NCBI GenBank assembly: GCA_017503105.1
Contig: JAFVTS010000020.1
Location: 1-40,757, forward strand
Direction of reading: 5' to 3'
Length of the DNA stretch: 40,757 nt
DNA from: Clostridia bacterium
Lineage (GTDB): Bacteria; Bacillota; Clostridia; Oscillospirales; CAG-272
Made by a program: the position numbers and the translations under genes. Positions 24,226 to 34,000 of this stretch are shown in pieces (positions within the stretch are counted from its first letter, which is position 1; every line of letters begins with the position of its first letter). The notes under the pieces were generated by a model, which was not told where the DNA came from, made no database searches, and saw only the letters and a list, made by a program, of their open reading frames with translations.

Positions 24226-26492
24226 GTATATTTTGTGACATTATTTTCGCACGCGTGAAATTCGTATTCGCCCGCGCTTAAAGTGACTTTCTTCCCGTCA
24301 CCTAATTCGACCTCGGCTAAGCACCCGTGGGGAACGGTGATAGTGTATTCGACACCGCCGTCCGCGTATTTCCAAGCCGATTCAAGCTTGCCCATTCGCG
24401 TTTGTATTGATGCGCGAAGATTTCCGAGTCTTATATCGGTGTGCGGCTTTATAGAAATATGAGTATATCCCGCGCCGTCGTCAAGCACCTTTATACCCGC
24501 CGCCGTACCGAATATCCAATCGTAAACCGCCCCGTATGCGTAATGATTGAATGAATTCATATCCGCCGACCAGAAGCCGCCGTCCGCTTTTATGCTGTCC
24601 CAATGCTCCCATACCGTCGTAGCACCGTGATTTACGGAGAAGAGCCACGACGGATTTTCCGTTTGCAAAAGAAGATCGTACGCAACGTCGGCACGTCCGT
24701 TTTCAGAAAGCGCGTGCAGAACGTGCGGCGTTCCAATGAATCCCGTCGTCATTTTGTTGCCGTTTTCTCTTATCATTTTAACCAAGAGCTCTGTGAGCCT
24801 CTCGCGCTCGTTCCCTTCGGTGAGCCCGAATCTCAGTATCAGGGCGAGGGCGGTTTGAGTCAAACCTTTGACGGGTCTGTCCTTGGAAAAGGCATCCTTT
24901 CCGCCTTCGTAAACGCACGGCAATCCGTCTTTCATAAACGTCTGCCTGAATTTATCTCTTACGTTTGAAAGTAATTCTTCGTATTCTGTCACGTCCTCGC
25001 CAAGCGCGTGCCCCGCTTTTACGAGAAGCTCGGTCGAGTGCGCAAAATAGGCGCTCGCAATGAGGTCCGTCTGCGTCGCGCCCATATAGACGCCGTCGCC
25101 CGCGTCCATAGCGAGCCAATCCCCGTAATGGTCGCCGTCGAGCCAAAGATATTCCTCTTTGCCAAAAGAGCGCACATAATCTACCCAGCACCGCATCATA
25201 GGAAAATTCGCACGCAAAAGCTCCTTGCTGCCGAAGGCAAGGTAGATCTCCCACGGAATGATAGTCGCGGCATCGCCCCAGCCCGCACTGATCTTTCCCG
25301 TTCCGTCCACGAGATTGCCGATCTTCGGCACGATTCCTCTTAAAGCGCCGTTATCCTCTTGCTCAAGAGCCATATCTCCGAGCCACTTCCCGAAGAATTT
25401 TTCCGTGTCGTAGTTTATTGACGCCGTTTTGCAGAACACCTGCGCGTCACCCGTCCAACCGTATCGCTCATCTCTTTGCGGACAGTCGGTGGGAATGTCA
25501 ACGAAGTTGCTCCGTTGTCCCCAAATAATATTCTCGTAAAGCTTGTTTATCCTCTCGTCGCCGCACTCAAAATGCCCCGTCCTTTTCATATCGGAATATA
25601 CCGCAACGGACGTAAAGCGCGAAAGCTCGATATCGCCCATCGGAAATTCGTCGAGCCTTATATATCTGAAGCCCTGATAAGAGAAGTGCGGCTTCAAAAT
25701 GTCCTCTCTTCCGCTCAGGACGTAGACGACCTTGTTTTTCGCCGTTCTGTAATTCTCCGTGTAGAAGTTTCCGTTCTTATCAAGAACCTCCGCGTGCGAG
25801 ATGGCGATCCTTTGACCGCGCTCGCCCTTGATCTTTATTTCAACGTAACCCGCAAGCTCCTGACCGAAATCTATCACTTTTTCGCCCCGAGGGGTGATGA
25901 TAAGCTCTTTCGCGCTTATCCTTTCGTGCTCTTTAACGTATTCTCCGATCTGCTCCGTGAGCTTTGATCTTACGCTGCGGTCCGCTTCTGCCTTGCCGAG
26001 AAAAACACTCTCTTTAGTTTTGTCAACGGTCTCGCCGTCGTAAAAGGAGGAGAAGAGTATCTCGCTCGTATAAACGTCCCAACTCTCATCCGTGATAAGC
26101 CTTTCGCGCTCCCCGTCGGTGTATTCCGTTTCGATCTCGGCAATAACACTCACGTGATCGGCATACACCTTATTTATATTCCATTCCGAAAGCCCTGAGC
26201 GCCCGAGCGCCCACCCCTCGCCGACGAGAAGAGATATCTGCGCATTATCGGACAAAAGAGCCGTTATATCATACGTTTGATACTGTATTCTCTCATTCAA
26301 GGCGGTAAAACCGGGGCAGAACAGGGCGTCTCCGACTTTTTCGCCGTTTATATAAAGCTCGTAAATTCCCATAGCCGAAACGTGAGCCACGGCTCTTTTG
26401 ATCGGCTTTTTGAAATTCAGCGTACGGGAAAAACGAAGGGCGCCTCCGTCGGCGGCATTCGCGCATCTTATCCATTTTGCGTCGGTTATCAT
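24222..26492 (-). CDS. Alpha-L-rhamnosidase, GH78 family
   Basis: The 756-residue protein matches bacterial GH78 enzymes, which remove terminal alpha-L-rhamnose from glycans by inversion. The N-terminal beta domain has GIYELYINGEKVGD and LSLLVGEGWA-like segments typical of the family. The (alpha/alpha)6 barrel carries the hallmark DCPQRDERYGWTGDAQ (about residues 330-350) with its catalytic acidic residues. Further conserved parts are SAGWGDAATIIPWEIY, a TTVWEHWDS stretch, and SFNHYAYGAVYDWIF. The C-terminal beta domain ends the protein. No signal peptide is visible, so it probably works in the cytoplasm on imported rhamnosides. At 756 residues it is a compact form without extra N-terminal modules. 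A GGAG site and a consensus-like promoter precede it. It lies on the opposite strand from the AraC operon and about 18 kb away but may serve the same glycan. Confidence 0.93.
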   Translation of the reverse strand: MITDAKWIRCANAADGGALRFSRTLNFKKPIKRAVAHVSAMGIYELYINGEKVGDALFCPGFTALNERIQYQTYDITALLSDNAQISLLVGEGWALGRSGLSEWNINKVYADHVSVIAEIETEYTDGERERLITDESWDVYTSEILFSSFYDGETVDKTKESVFLGKAEADRSVRSKLTEQIGEYVKEHERISAKELIITPRGEKVIDFGQELAGYVEIKIKGERGQRIAISHAEVLDKNGNFYTENYRTAKNKVVYVLSGREDILKPHFSYQGFRYIRLDEFPMGDIELSRFTSVAVYSDMKRTGHFECGDERINKLYENIIWGQRSNFVDIPTDCPQRDERYGWTGDAQVFCKTASINYDTEKFFGKWLGDMALEQEDNGALRGIVPKIGNLVDGTGKISAGWGDAATIIPWEIYLAFGSKELLRANFPMMRCWVDYVRSFGKEEYLWLDGDHYGDWLAMDAGDGVYMGATQTDLIASAYFAHSTELLVKAGHALGEDVTEYEELLSNVRDKFRQTFMKDGLPCVYEGGKDAFSKDRPVKGLTQTALALILRFGLTEGNERERLTELLVKMIRENGNKMTTGFIGTPHVLHALSENGRADVAYDLLLQTENPSWLFSVNHGATTVWEHWDSIKADGGFWSADMNSFNHYAYGAVYDWIFGTAAGIKVLDDGAGYTHISIKPHTDIRLGNLRASIQTRMGKLESAWKYADGGVEYTITVPHGCLAEVELGDGKKVTLSAGEYEFHACENNVTKYT

Positions 26493-26528
26493 AAAAGCAC
26501 TCCTGTTGCGTTGTACGGTCTTTCCTCA

Positions 26529-26557
26529 ATTATATCACATAAATGCAGATAAATCAA
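26529..26557 (-). promoter_or_regulatory. Promoter of the rhamnosidase gene
   Basis: On minus, TTGATT (26552-26557) and TATAAT (26529-26534) are 17 bp apart, with a TG two bases before the -10 box. The expected start is near 26522, about 30 bases before the ATG. Confidence 0.82.
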
Positions 26558-26650
26558 TAAAATGCAATAAAAAGAGCCCATATAAATGATATCCGCCTCC
26601 AAAATGTCCTGAGCACGGGGGCATATCAAAATGAGCTCCTTTGATTTTAT

Positions 26651-27262
26651 TTAATCCTTTTTTATTACCTTTTTGCACCAAGTGCGCTTGTTGCACCTCG
26701 GACACTTTAAGTAACGCGTAGTTCCTCTGTGCATTGCATTAAGCGCCTGAGTATATGTAGGCACTATTTCGTAACCGCACCTTTTACACCTATAAGCACC
26801 TACGCTGACCTCAAGCTTCAATGCATAGAAGCACGGGATCAGGAACAGAACGCATAGCGTAAGTATGGCAACGAGCTGCCATACGCCCTCGGGCATAAAA
26901 AACGCAACAATCGCAAGACCTCCTAAAAGTCCTATGAAACTTACTGCCATAATCGTCCACATTGCGTTCCAAATCGTTTTGTTTTTTAGTTCTATTTCCT
27001 TTGCCATATCAAGCAAAAGCTGTTCGTTTTTTGGATCGCTTCTTTCCATATCTGTTTTCTCCCCTCTTAATAATTCGTTTACGCTGATACCGAAAATATC
27101 ACAGAGCATAAGCATTATTGAAGTGTCGGGCATAGCAATGCCGCGTTCCCATTTTGAAACAGCTCTGTCCGTGATATTCAGCATCTCTGCAAGCTGCATT
27201 TGAGTAAGACCGTTTTTCTTTCTGCATTCGGCGATGAATTTTCCGATCTTTATCTGGTCCAT
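26651..27262 (-). CDS. Membrane-bound XRE-family regulator with C-terminal zinc ribbon
   Basis: The frame opens at a GTG (27280) lying inside the AAAGGAGG ribosome binding site; the ATG at 27262, 7 bases after that site, is the likely start (203 residues). Residues 1-60 are an XRE/Cro helix-turn-helix (LTQMQLAEMLNITDRAVSKW). After a helical linker come two TM helices (about 100-125 and 130-148). The C-terminal part carries two Cys pairs, CKRCG and CPRC, about 36 residues apart, a zinc-ribbon arrangement, with a further WCKK near the end. This architecture recurs in Clostridia, but its signal is not known to me. A DNA-binding domain tethered to the membrane suggests that a membrane state is sensed directly. 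It has its own promoter. Confidence 0.88.
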   Translation of the reverse strand: MDQIKIGKFIAECRKKNGLTQMQLAEMLNITDRAVSKWERGIAMPDTSIMLMLCDIFGISVNELLRGEKTDMERSDPKNEQLLLDMAKEIELKNKTIWNAMWTIMAVSFIGLLGGLAIVAFFMPEGVWQLVAILTLCVLFLIPCFYALKLEVSVGAYRCKRCGYEIVPTYTQALNAMHRGTTRYLKCPRCNKRTWCKKVIKKD

Positions 27263-27285
27263 TTCAAGTCCTCCTTTCACTGAAG

Positions 27286-27314
27286 ATTATACGCTTTTTT
27301 TCAGGTGAAGTCCA
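27286..27314 (-). promoter_or_regulatory. Promoter of the membrane-bound XRE gene
   Basis: On minus, TGGACT (27309-27314) and TATAAT (27286-27291) are 17 bp apart. The leader is only about 20 bases. Positions 27315-27418 show no further gene or clear signal. Confidence 0.65.
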
Positions 27315-27418
27315 CATACCGACGGTTGATTAGGGGAAAAACGAGCGTCGATTTCACACTTTTTTCTGCGGTCCCGTCGCAATATGCTCAAAATGTAAAC
27401 TGAAATTGTCATTAAGAC

Positions 27419-27446
27419 AAAGTGCTCCGCAAGATCGGAGCACTTT
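27419..27446 (-). terminator. Hairpin terminator downstream of the small Sm-like membrane protein gene
   Basis: A perfect 11-bp stem (27419-27429 with 27436-27446) has a 6-base loop. The T-run on the minus strand is poor (TTTGTCTT), so efficiency is uncertain. Confidence 0.65.
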
Positions 27447-27469
27447 ATCTCTTCGTATATAAGTTCGCG

Positions 27470-27811
27470 TCAGTCGATTATAACCGATTTTTTCTTTCCG
27501 TTTTTCTTCTTCGGATATTCTCGTATCCTTATCACGTAATCTATGTTTATTGCCTCGACGTTGCCGTCCTTTTCAAGGAAAATCCCACCGTCTGTAACCT
27601 CTTTCACCGTTCCGATTATTTGTGCCCCGTTGAACGTGTAGATGATGCATTCCTTTTCCGTAAATTTCTTCGCAAGCTCTGTCATTTGTTTCCTCTCCTT
27701 CGTGCTCTTCTTGTATATCAGCTTTTTGATCAGTATTTGACGTTGCCGTTTCTCTTCGATAAAAACGATCAGAAGCAGCATAAATATCGGTATAAAATAT
27801 GCAAAATTCAA
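27470..27811 (-). CDS. Small membrane protein with possible Sm-like cytoplasmic domain, TTG start
   Basis: The 113-residue protein begins with a TTG codon at 27811, six bases after a GGAGG site; no ATG is as well placed. Residues about 4-18 form one TM helix, followed by a strongly basic stretch (EEKRQRQILIKKLIYKKS). The C-terminal part (CIIYTFNGAQIIGTVKEV, then GNVEAINIDYVIRIREYP) has the strand-turn-strand pattern of small Sm/Hfq-like barrels. I recall similar proteins in Firmicutes grouped as a DUF (possibly DUF6897), without confidence in the number. The C-terminus is again Lys-rich. A membrane-tethered RNA- or protein-binding role is only an inference. Confidence 0.75.
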   Translation of the reverse strand: MNFAYFIPIFMLLLIVFIEEKRQRQILIKKLIYKKSTKERKQMTELAKKFTEKECIIYTFNGAQIIGTVKEVTDGGIFLEKDGNVEAINIDYVIRIREYPKKKNGKKKSVIID

Positions 27812-27912
27812 AATTTACCTCCGTAATAAAGCGGGAGTGCGAGGGGGATAAACGGGTGGCGTTTTCCTATTGCACCGCTTTTAAATACCTTTCGCAGCGC
27901 TCTTACGGATAT

Positions 27913-27941
27913 ATTATACTACAAATACTTGATAAAGTAAA
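27913..27941 (-). promoter_or_regulatory. Promoter of the Sm-like membrane protein gene
   Basis: On minus, TTTACT (27936-27941) and TATAAT (27913-27918) are 17 bp apart. This leaves a leader of about 95 bases with no obvious structure. Nothing else is seen between 27942 and the promoter at 28006. Confidence 0.6.
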
Positions 27942-28005
27942 TAGTATCTTTAAAATTTCAATAAGCAAAAATCCTGCGTGCCGACATAAAAAAATAAAAT
28001 AAATC

Positions 28006-28033
28006 TTGTTTTTTTCATAATATATGTTATAAT
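28006..28033 (+). promoter_or_regulatory. Promoter of the third giant gene
   Basis: TTGTTT (28006-28011) and TATAAT (28028-28033) are 16 bp apart, with a TGt extension (28025-28027). An AAAGGAAAG site precedes the ATG at 28094 by about 6 bases. Confidence 0.72.
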
Positions 28034-28093
28034 AGAATTAGCTTAATTTATTTTATACGCGAAATAAAAAAAGAACCCGAAAGGAAAGAAAAA

Positions 28094-31000
28094 ATGAAAA
28101 CGACCTTGAAGAACTCTTTGAAAGCAAGAATCGTTTGCCTCTTTATGCTCGTGGCAATGCTCTTTAACGTATTGCCGATGAGTGCGTTTGCGGAGGAATT
28201 CGCAAACGGGGCAGAGGGTGAGGAAGCAGGCGGAGGTGCGGACACCGACGGCGGTGACGTTACCGAGCCCGATACCGACGGAGATACGACCGTTGATTAC
28301 AGCGGAGCTGTTGACGTTTCGTCATCGGACGAGCTTGAGGCTGCACTCGCTCTCGGCGTAAGTGCGATTCGCTTAACTGCGGATTTTGAGCTCGACCGCA
28401 CTTACTACGTAGCTTCGGATACCGTAATAGTTTCCGACGAACCCCGCCTCCTTACGAGAGCTGCCGATTTCGGCGGTGACGTTTTCGTAGTCGGCGAAAC
28501 CGAGGACGGAGTGCCAAGCTCAGCACCCGTGGTCTTTACGGTAGGTAAACCCGATGACCCGACGGGCTCTTTGATAGTAATAGACGGAAATGCCGACGCT
28601 ATGACTGTGGACGTCACGGGAACGGTGTTCTTCGTCCGTGAGGGGTCAAGAGCCGATCTTTATTATAATTTAACGGTATGCAACAGCGTTAAAGTCGGAA
28701 ACGCAAAAACCGCGAATGCCGACTATAAGCTTTCTTATCCCGTGCGTATAGGCGGAGCCGTCGCGATAGTATCTTACAAGGCTTCTATGCGCATCTTCGG
28801 AGGTCTTTACGCGAATAACCGCGTAAACGACATCACGGATTCTTCAACGGACGAGGGGAATGCCTCGAGCCAGGGCGGAGCTTTTTACAATTACGGCACT
28901 CTTGACATTTTCGGCGGCGTATTCTCCGAAAACCACGCAGGTCGAGGCGGTGTATTCTATAACTACCGCACGATGAATATTTACAGCGCCGAGATAAGAA
29001 ACAATACTGCGTCGACCCTCGGCGGAGCTATATACGTTCCTAACAGTACGGGTGCTTTCCTTTACGTAGGCGAAGATAACGATATGACGGAAAGCTCGGT
29101 AGTATTCTCCGACAATACGGCGGTGTCAAACGGCGGAGCCATTTACGCTCAACACGTCGCATCGATTGGTAATGCGAAATTCATTCGCAACGTGTCCGAG
29201 TCGGGAAACGGCGGTGCGATCTCCGCAGGAGCTATGGAGCTCTCGCTCACTAACAGCACGTTTGAAGCCAATGCCGCAGACGGCGGATACGGCGGCGCCG
29301 TATACATTACGGGTAACAACGGAGATGAGGATATTAAGGAGCTCATAGCCGAGAGTGCTAAGTTTATCTCCAACTCTTCAAAACGCGGCGGCGCGGTGTA
29401 TATGAGCGGCACGTCGAGAGCGTATTTCTCTACTGCTGTGTTCGAAGGAAACGTTTCTGAGTCTTACGGCGGCGCCGTATACGTTACTAATGCGTCGCTT
29501 GAAGTAAACGGAGCTGAGTTTAAGAACAACACCTCCGTCACAAACGGCGGAGCCGTGTCCCTCTATTCTTCGGCAAGCGCCGTAATGAATAATATCGTAG
29601 CGGACGGCAACTCTTCCGGCGCGGGCGGATTTGCTTATTCTACCGAGGCCGTACTCAGTATTTATAACAGCGTTTTTAGAAACAACTCTTCCGAGAAAAA
29701 CGGCGGTGCCATATACGCTTACACGGGCGCGGAGCTTTACGCATACGCGTGCGAGTTCACGAAGAATACGGGCAGCGTCGGAGGTGCCGTAACTATTTAT
29801 AACGGTGGTCTTGCCTCGGTGATACATACCTGCACGTTTAACGGTAACGAGGGAACGGAGAGCGGCGGCGCCATCTATATATCCAACAAATCTCAAGTTG
29901 ATATATATAACGTAAAAGCATTTGGCAACAGCTCGGCAAAGGGCGGATTTATGTATGAGACCACGGCGGGAACCGTCGTGCATCTTGTCGGAACGTACCT
30001 CTCGGGCAATACCGCGACAGCGGGCGGTCCTATAATCTGGGGTAACACGCTCAACGCCAAGCTTTACATCGATAAGATAAAATACGTTGACAACGATTAC
30101 AGCGGTGATTGGAATGACGAATATTGGGCGTCGGCTATATACAACAAGCTGACGGTCTACGATCAGATCGGAACCATTCCGTCTTACGTTGACTACTCGG
30201 GCTCTGAGGTCCTTCCGCCCGTTGCGGAATCCATTACCAACGTTTCGACCGCGGCTCAGCTTGAGCGAGCTTTAGAGGTTGGATACACTCTCATCCGTAT
30301 CACGGCTGACTTCGAGCTTGACAGAACCTTCTATATTACTTCAAATACAACTATCTTTTCCGATGAGGTGCGCGTGCTTAAAAGAGCGGCGGACTTCGGC
30401 GGCGATATTTTCGTCGTAGGTGAGGATGCCGACGGCAACCGTACCGATTCGGAGGTTGTTCTTACGCTTACGAAGCTCGACGGCACCGACTCTGCGCTTA
30501 CCGTCGACGGAAATTCAGATGCGATGAGTGTGGACGTAGTCGGAACGGTGATCTTCGTTTGCACGGGCAATAGAGCTGACCTTGGACCCAATTTTTCCGT
30601 TTCGGGACATACGAAGGTCGGAAACGACAGAGTAAAGAACGGTTATTCCGTTTCTTATCCCGCACGTGTCGGCGGCGCAGTTGCTATTATCGAATCAAAG
30701 GGCGTTATGAATATTTACGGCGGTAAGTATTCGGATAACAGAACCAACGATATTACAGATACCTCTACGGATGAGGGCAGCATATCCAGCTACGGCGGTG
30801 CGTTCTATAATTACGGAACGATGAATATTTACGGCGGTATATTTGAAAACAACCACGCAGGCCGTGGCGGTGCGTTCTATAACTACCGCACTATGAACAT
30901 TTATAACGCCACCATAATAGGAAATACCGCTTCTACCTACGGCGGAGCTATCTACACGCCCAACAGCGACAGCGCGTTCCTTTACGTAGGCGCGGAGAAC

Positions 31001-34000
31001 GAGGTAGTGAAGGACGGCAAGGTATACTTCACGTCCAACTCTTCCGTATCGGGCGGCGGCGCGATATACGCGAACAACCTGCTCGTTATCAAAAATACAG
31101 TCTTTGACTCCAACAGCGTCACGGGCGGCAACGGCGGTGCGTTATACGCTTCCGCGACACGAATGACTCTTGTCGGCGTTGAATTTACGAATAATACTTC
31201 ATCGAAGTACGGCGGAACTATTTATCTGACGGGCAACAATGAGCTCCAAGAGGTGCCTGAGCTTTCCGTAACGGACTCTTCCTTTACAAAGAATACGGCA
31301 GTCACAAGAGCGGGCGCGATCTATATGAGCGGTTCGTCAAGAGCTTATTTTGAGAACACCGATTTTACGGACAATACGTCTGCTACGGGCGCGGTCTTCT
31401 ATCTCAACGGAGCAAACGTGGAGATAAACGGGTCGGAAATAAGCGGTAACACCGCAACGGCAAACGGCGGTGTGTTCGCTATTCTCTCGTCCTCAAGCGT
31501 TCTTATCAACGGAGCGAGGATAAAGGAAAACAGCGGCTCTCTCGGTGGCGTTGCTTATATCAACGCGTCGGAAATGAATATTTACAACAGCGAGCTGTAT
31601 TCAAACGAAGCGGCAAAGAGCGGCGGCGCGATATACGCCTACACGTCCGCGATATTCGGTGCTTATAACACCGTATTCCGTGCCAACACCTCCGTCGAGA
31701 ACGGCGGTGCGGTAATGCTTTATACGGCGAGCACGCAGTCGGTGCTTCACTCCTGTACCTTTGATTCCAACGTAGCCACGGGTGTCGGCGGCGGTCTTTA
31801 TATTTCCAACAAGTCGCTCGTTGATCTTTATAATATCACCGCGATAGGCAACAGCTCGTCTAAGGGCGGATTTATGTATGAAACCACGAGCGGCACCGTG
31901 GTCGACCTCGTCGGTCTTACCGTATCGGGAAATACGGCAACGCTCGGCGGTAATATAATCTGGGGTAATACGGTCAACGCCAAGCTCAATATAGACAAAT
32001 CCAAATATACGGACAAGGACTGTGTCGGTGATCTTGACGCCGATTATTGGGCAAGCGCTATATACAATCTTCTTACGGTTAAAGAAATAAGCGAATCCGT
32101 CCCCAAATATCTTGATTACGGAAACGAAGCTTATGACAATATGCCCGACGCGGTAGACGTTTCAAACGCAAACGAGCTTGAAGCGGCTATACTCGCGGGT
32201 GTCAAGCACATTCGCATCGTGGCTGATTTTGAAATCGACAGAACGTTCTATATTACGGGCGACGTAACTATATTCACGACTATCGGACACACCCTGAAAA
32301 GAGCGCCGGGATTTGGAGGCGACTTCTTCGTCGTCGGTGAAGACAAGGATGGCAAGAGCGCACTTCTTTACGGAAACAACGCGAATCTTACCCTTGGAAA
32401 TCCTGCTTCGACAAAGAAGGACCTGCTCACCCTTGACGGAAACTCTGAAAATATGACGGTCGACGTCGTCGGAAGCGTTCTCTTTATCGCTTACAGCTCC
32501 ACGGTAGATCTTTATGAAAACGTAACGGTCAAGAACTTCGTCAAGGTCGGAAACGACAGGACGTTTAACGAGAAGTACCTTCTTGGAATCAGAAACCGTA
32601 TCGGCGGTACTCTTGCCGTTGTTGCAAGCGGCGTTCTGAATATTTACGGCGGTAATTATAAGAATAACGGTGTAAACGCAGAGGGAGACCTCAGCCTTGG
32701 AGAGGAGGCTCGCAACTCTACGGTCGGCGCTCTTATCTTCAATTACAGCAACCTTAATATTTACGGCGGAACCTTCGAAGGTAACAAAGGCGCACGCGGT
32801 GCTGTTATTTACAACTATCGCGTCGCGAGAATTTTCGGCGGTAGCTTTATAGGAAATGAAGCAAGCACCTCGGGCGGTGTATATTACTCGCCCAATTCCG
32901 CGCAGGTACATCTTTACGTAGGAACTGAGGACGGCGCTTACGGCACGGTTTTGTTCGAAGGAAATAAGGCGAGCTCCTCGGGCGGTGTCATTTACGCGTC
33001 CACGCTTACGGCAAACGTCATCTACGGCAACGCGTCGTTCGTTAATAACGCCGTTAAGTCGGGAAGCGGCGGCGCTATCTGTATGTACGGACAGCTCACC
33101 GTGCGCGATTCCGAGTTCGTAGGAAATACGGCTGTTAACCGCGGCGGCGCGATATACGCGTCTAATTCAAGCGCGGAATCCGTTACCAGATACGTCGAGC
33201 TCACAAGGGTCTCTTTCAAATATAACGAGGCAACTCTCGGCGGCGCACTCTCGTTCTACGCGTCTGCGGCAGATTATCCCGAGGGAGCTATTTCTACGGT
33301 TACGGATTGCGTATTCACGGGCAACAAGGCATCTCTTGAGGTCGGCGGTGCATCGAGCGCAAGCGGCGGTGCCGTATATGCTGACAGAAAGGTATCCCTT
33401 ACCGTTAAAAACAGCGATTTCGTGGATAACACGGCAGCCACGGAGGGCGGTGCTTTATATATTGCGGGCGAAAGCGTCGTTGAAATTACAGGCTCTTTGA
33501 TAAAAAATAACAGCTCCTTGAAGTACGGTGGAGCTATATCCGTCCGCAGCTCGTATCTCACTCTGAACGGCTCGGATATTATTGGCAACAAAGCAAGCGC
33601 AAACGGCGGCGCGATATACGTGTCGTATCAAAGCAACCGTGAGATAAATTCGAAGGTTGAGATTTCCGACTCCGCTTTCGAGTCGAATGAAACTGCGGCA
33701 AACGGCGGTGCGATATACGCGACAAGACGCTCGGCGATAGAAGATGCGTGGAATATCCTGACCGTAACGGACAGCGTATTTAAGTCTAACAAAGCGGGTG
33801 CAAACGGCGGTGCGCTTTATACTCTCGCGAACGTCGGTGTTTATATCCAAGGCTCCGAATTTACCGAGAACAGCGCGACTGCCACGGAGGACGGAGCGGG
33901 CGGTGCTCTTTACATCTACGGAAGCCGCGTTGAGATAAACGGGGCAGAGTTTAACTTGAACTCCGCGTCCGATCTTGGAGGCGCGCTCAGGATAGAGTCG

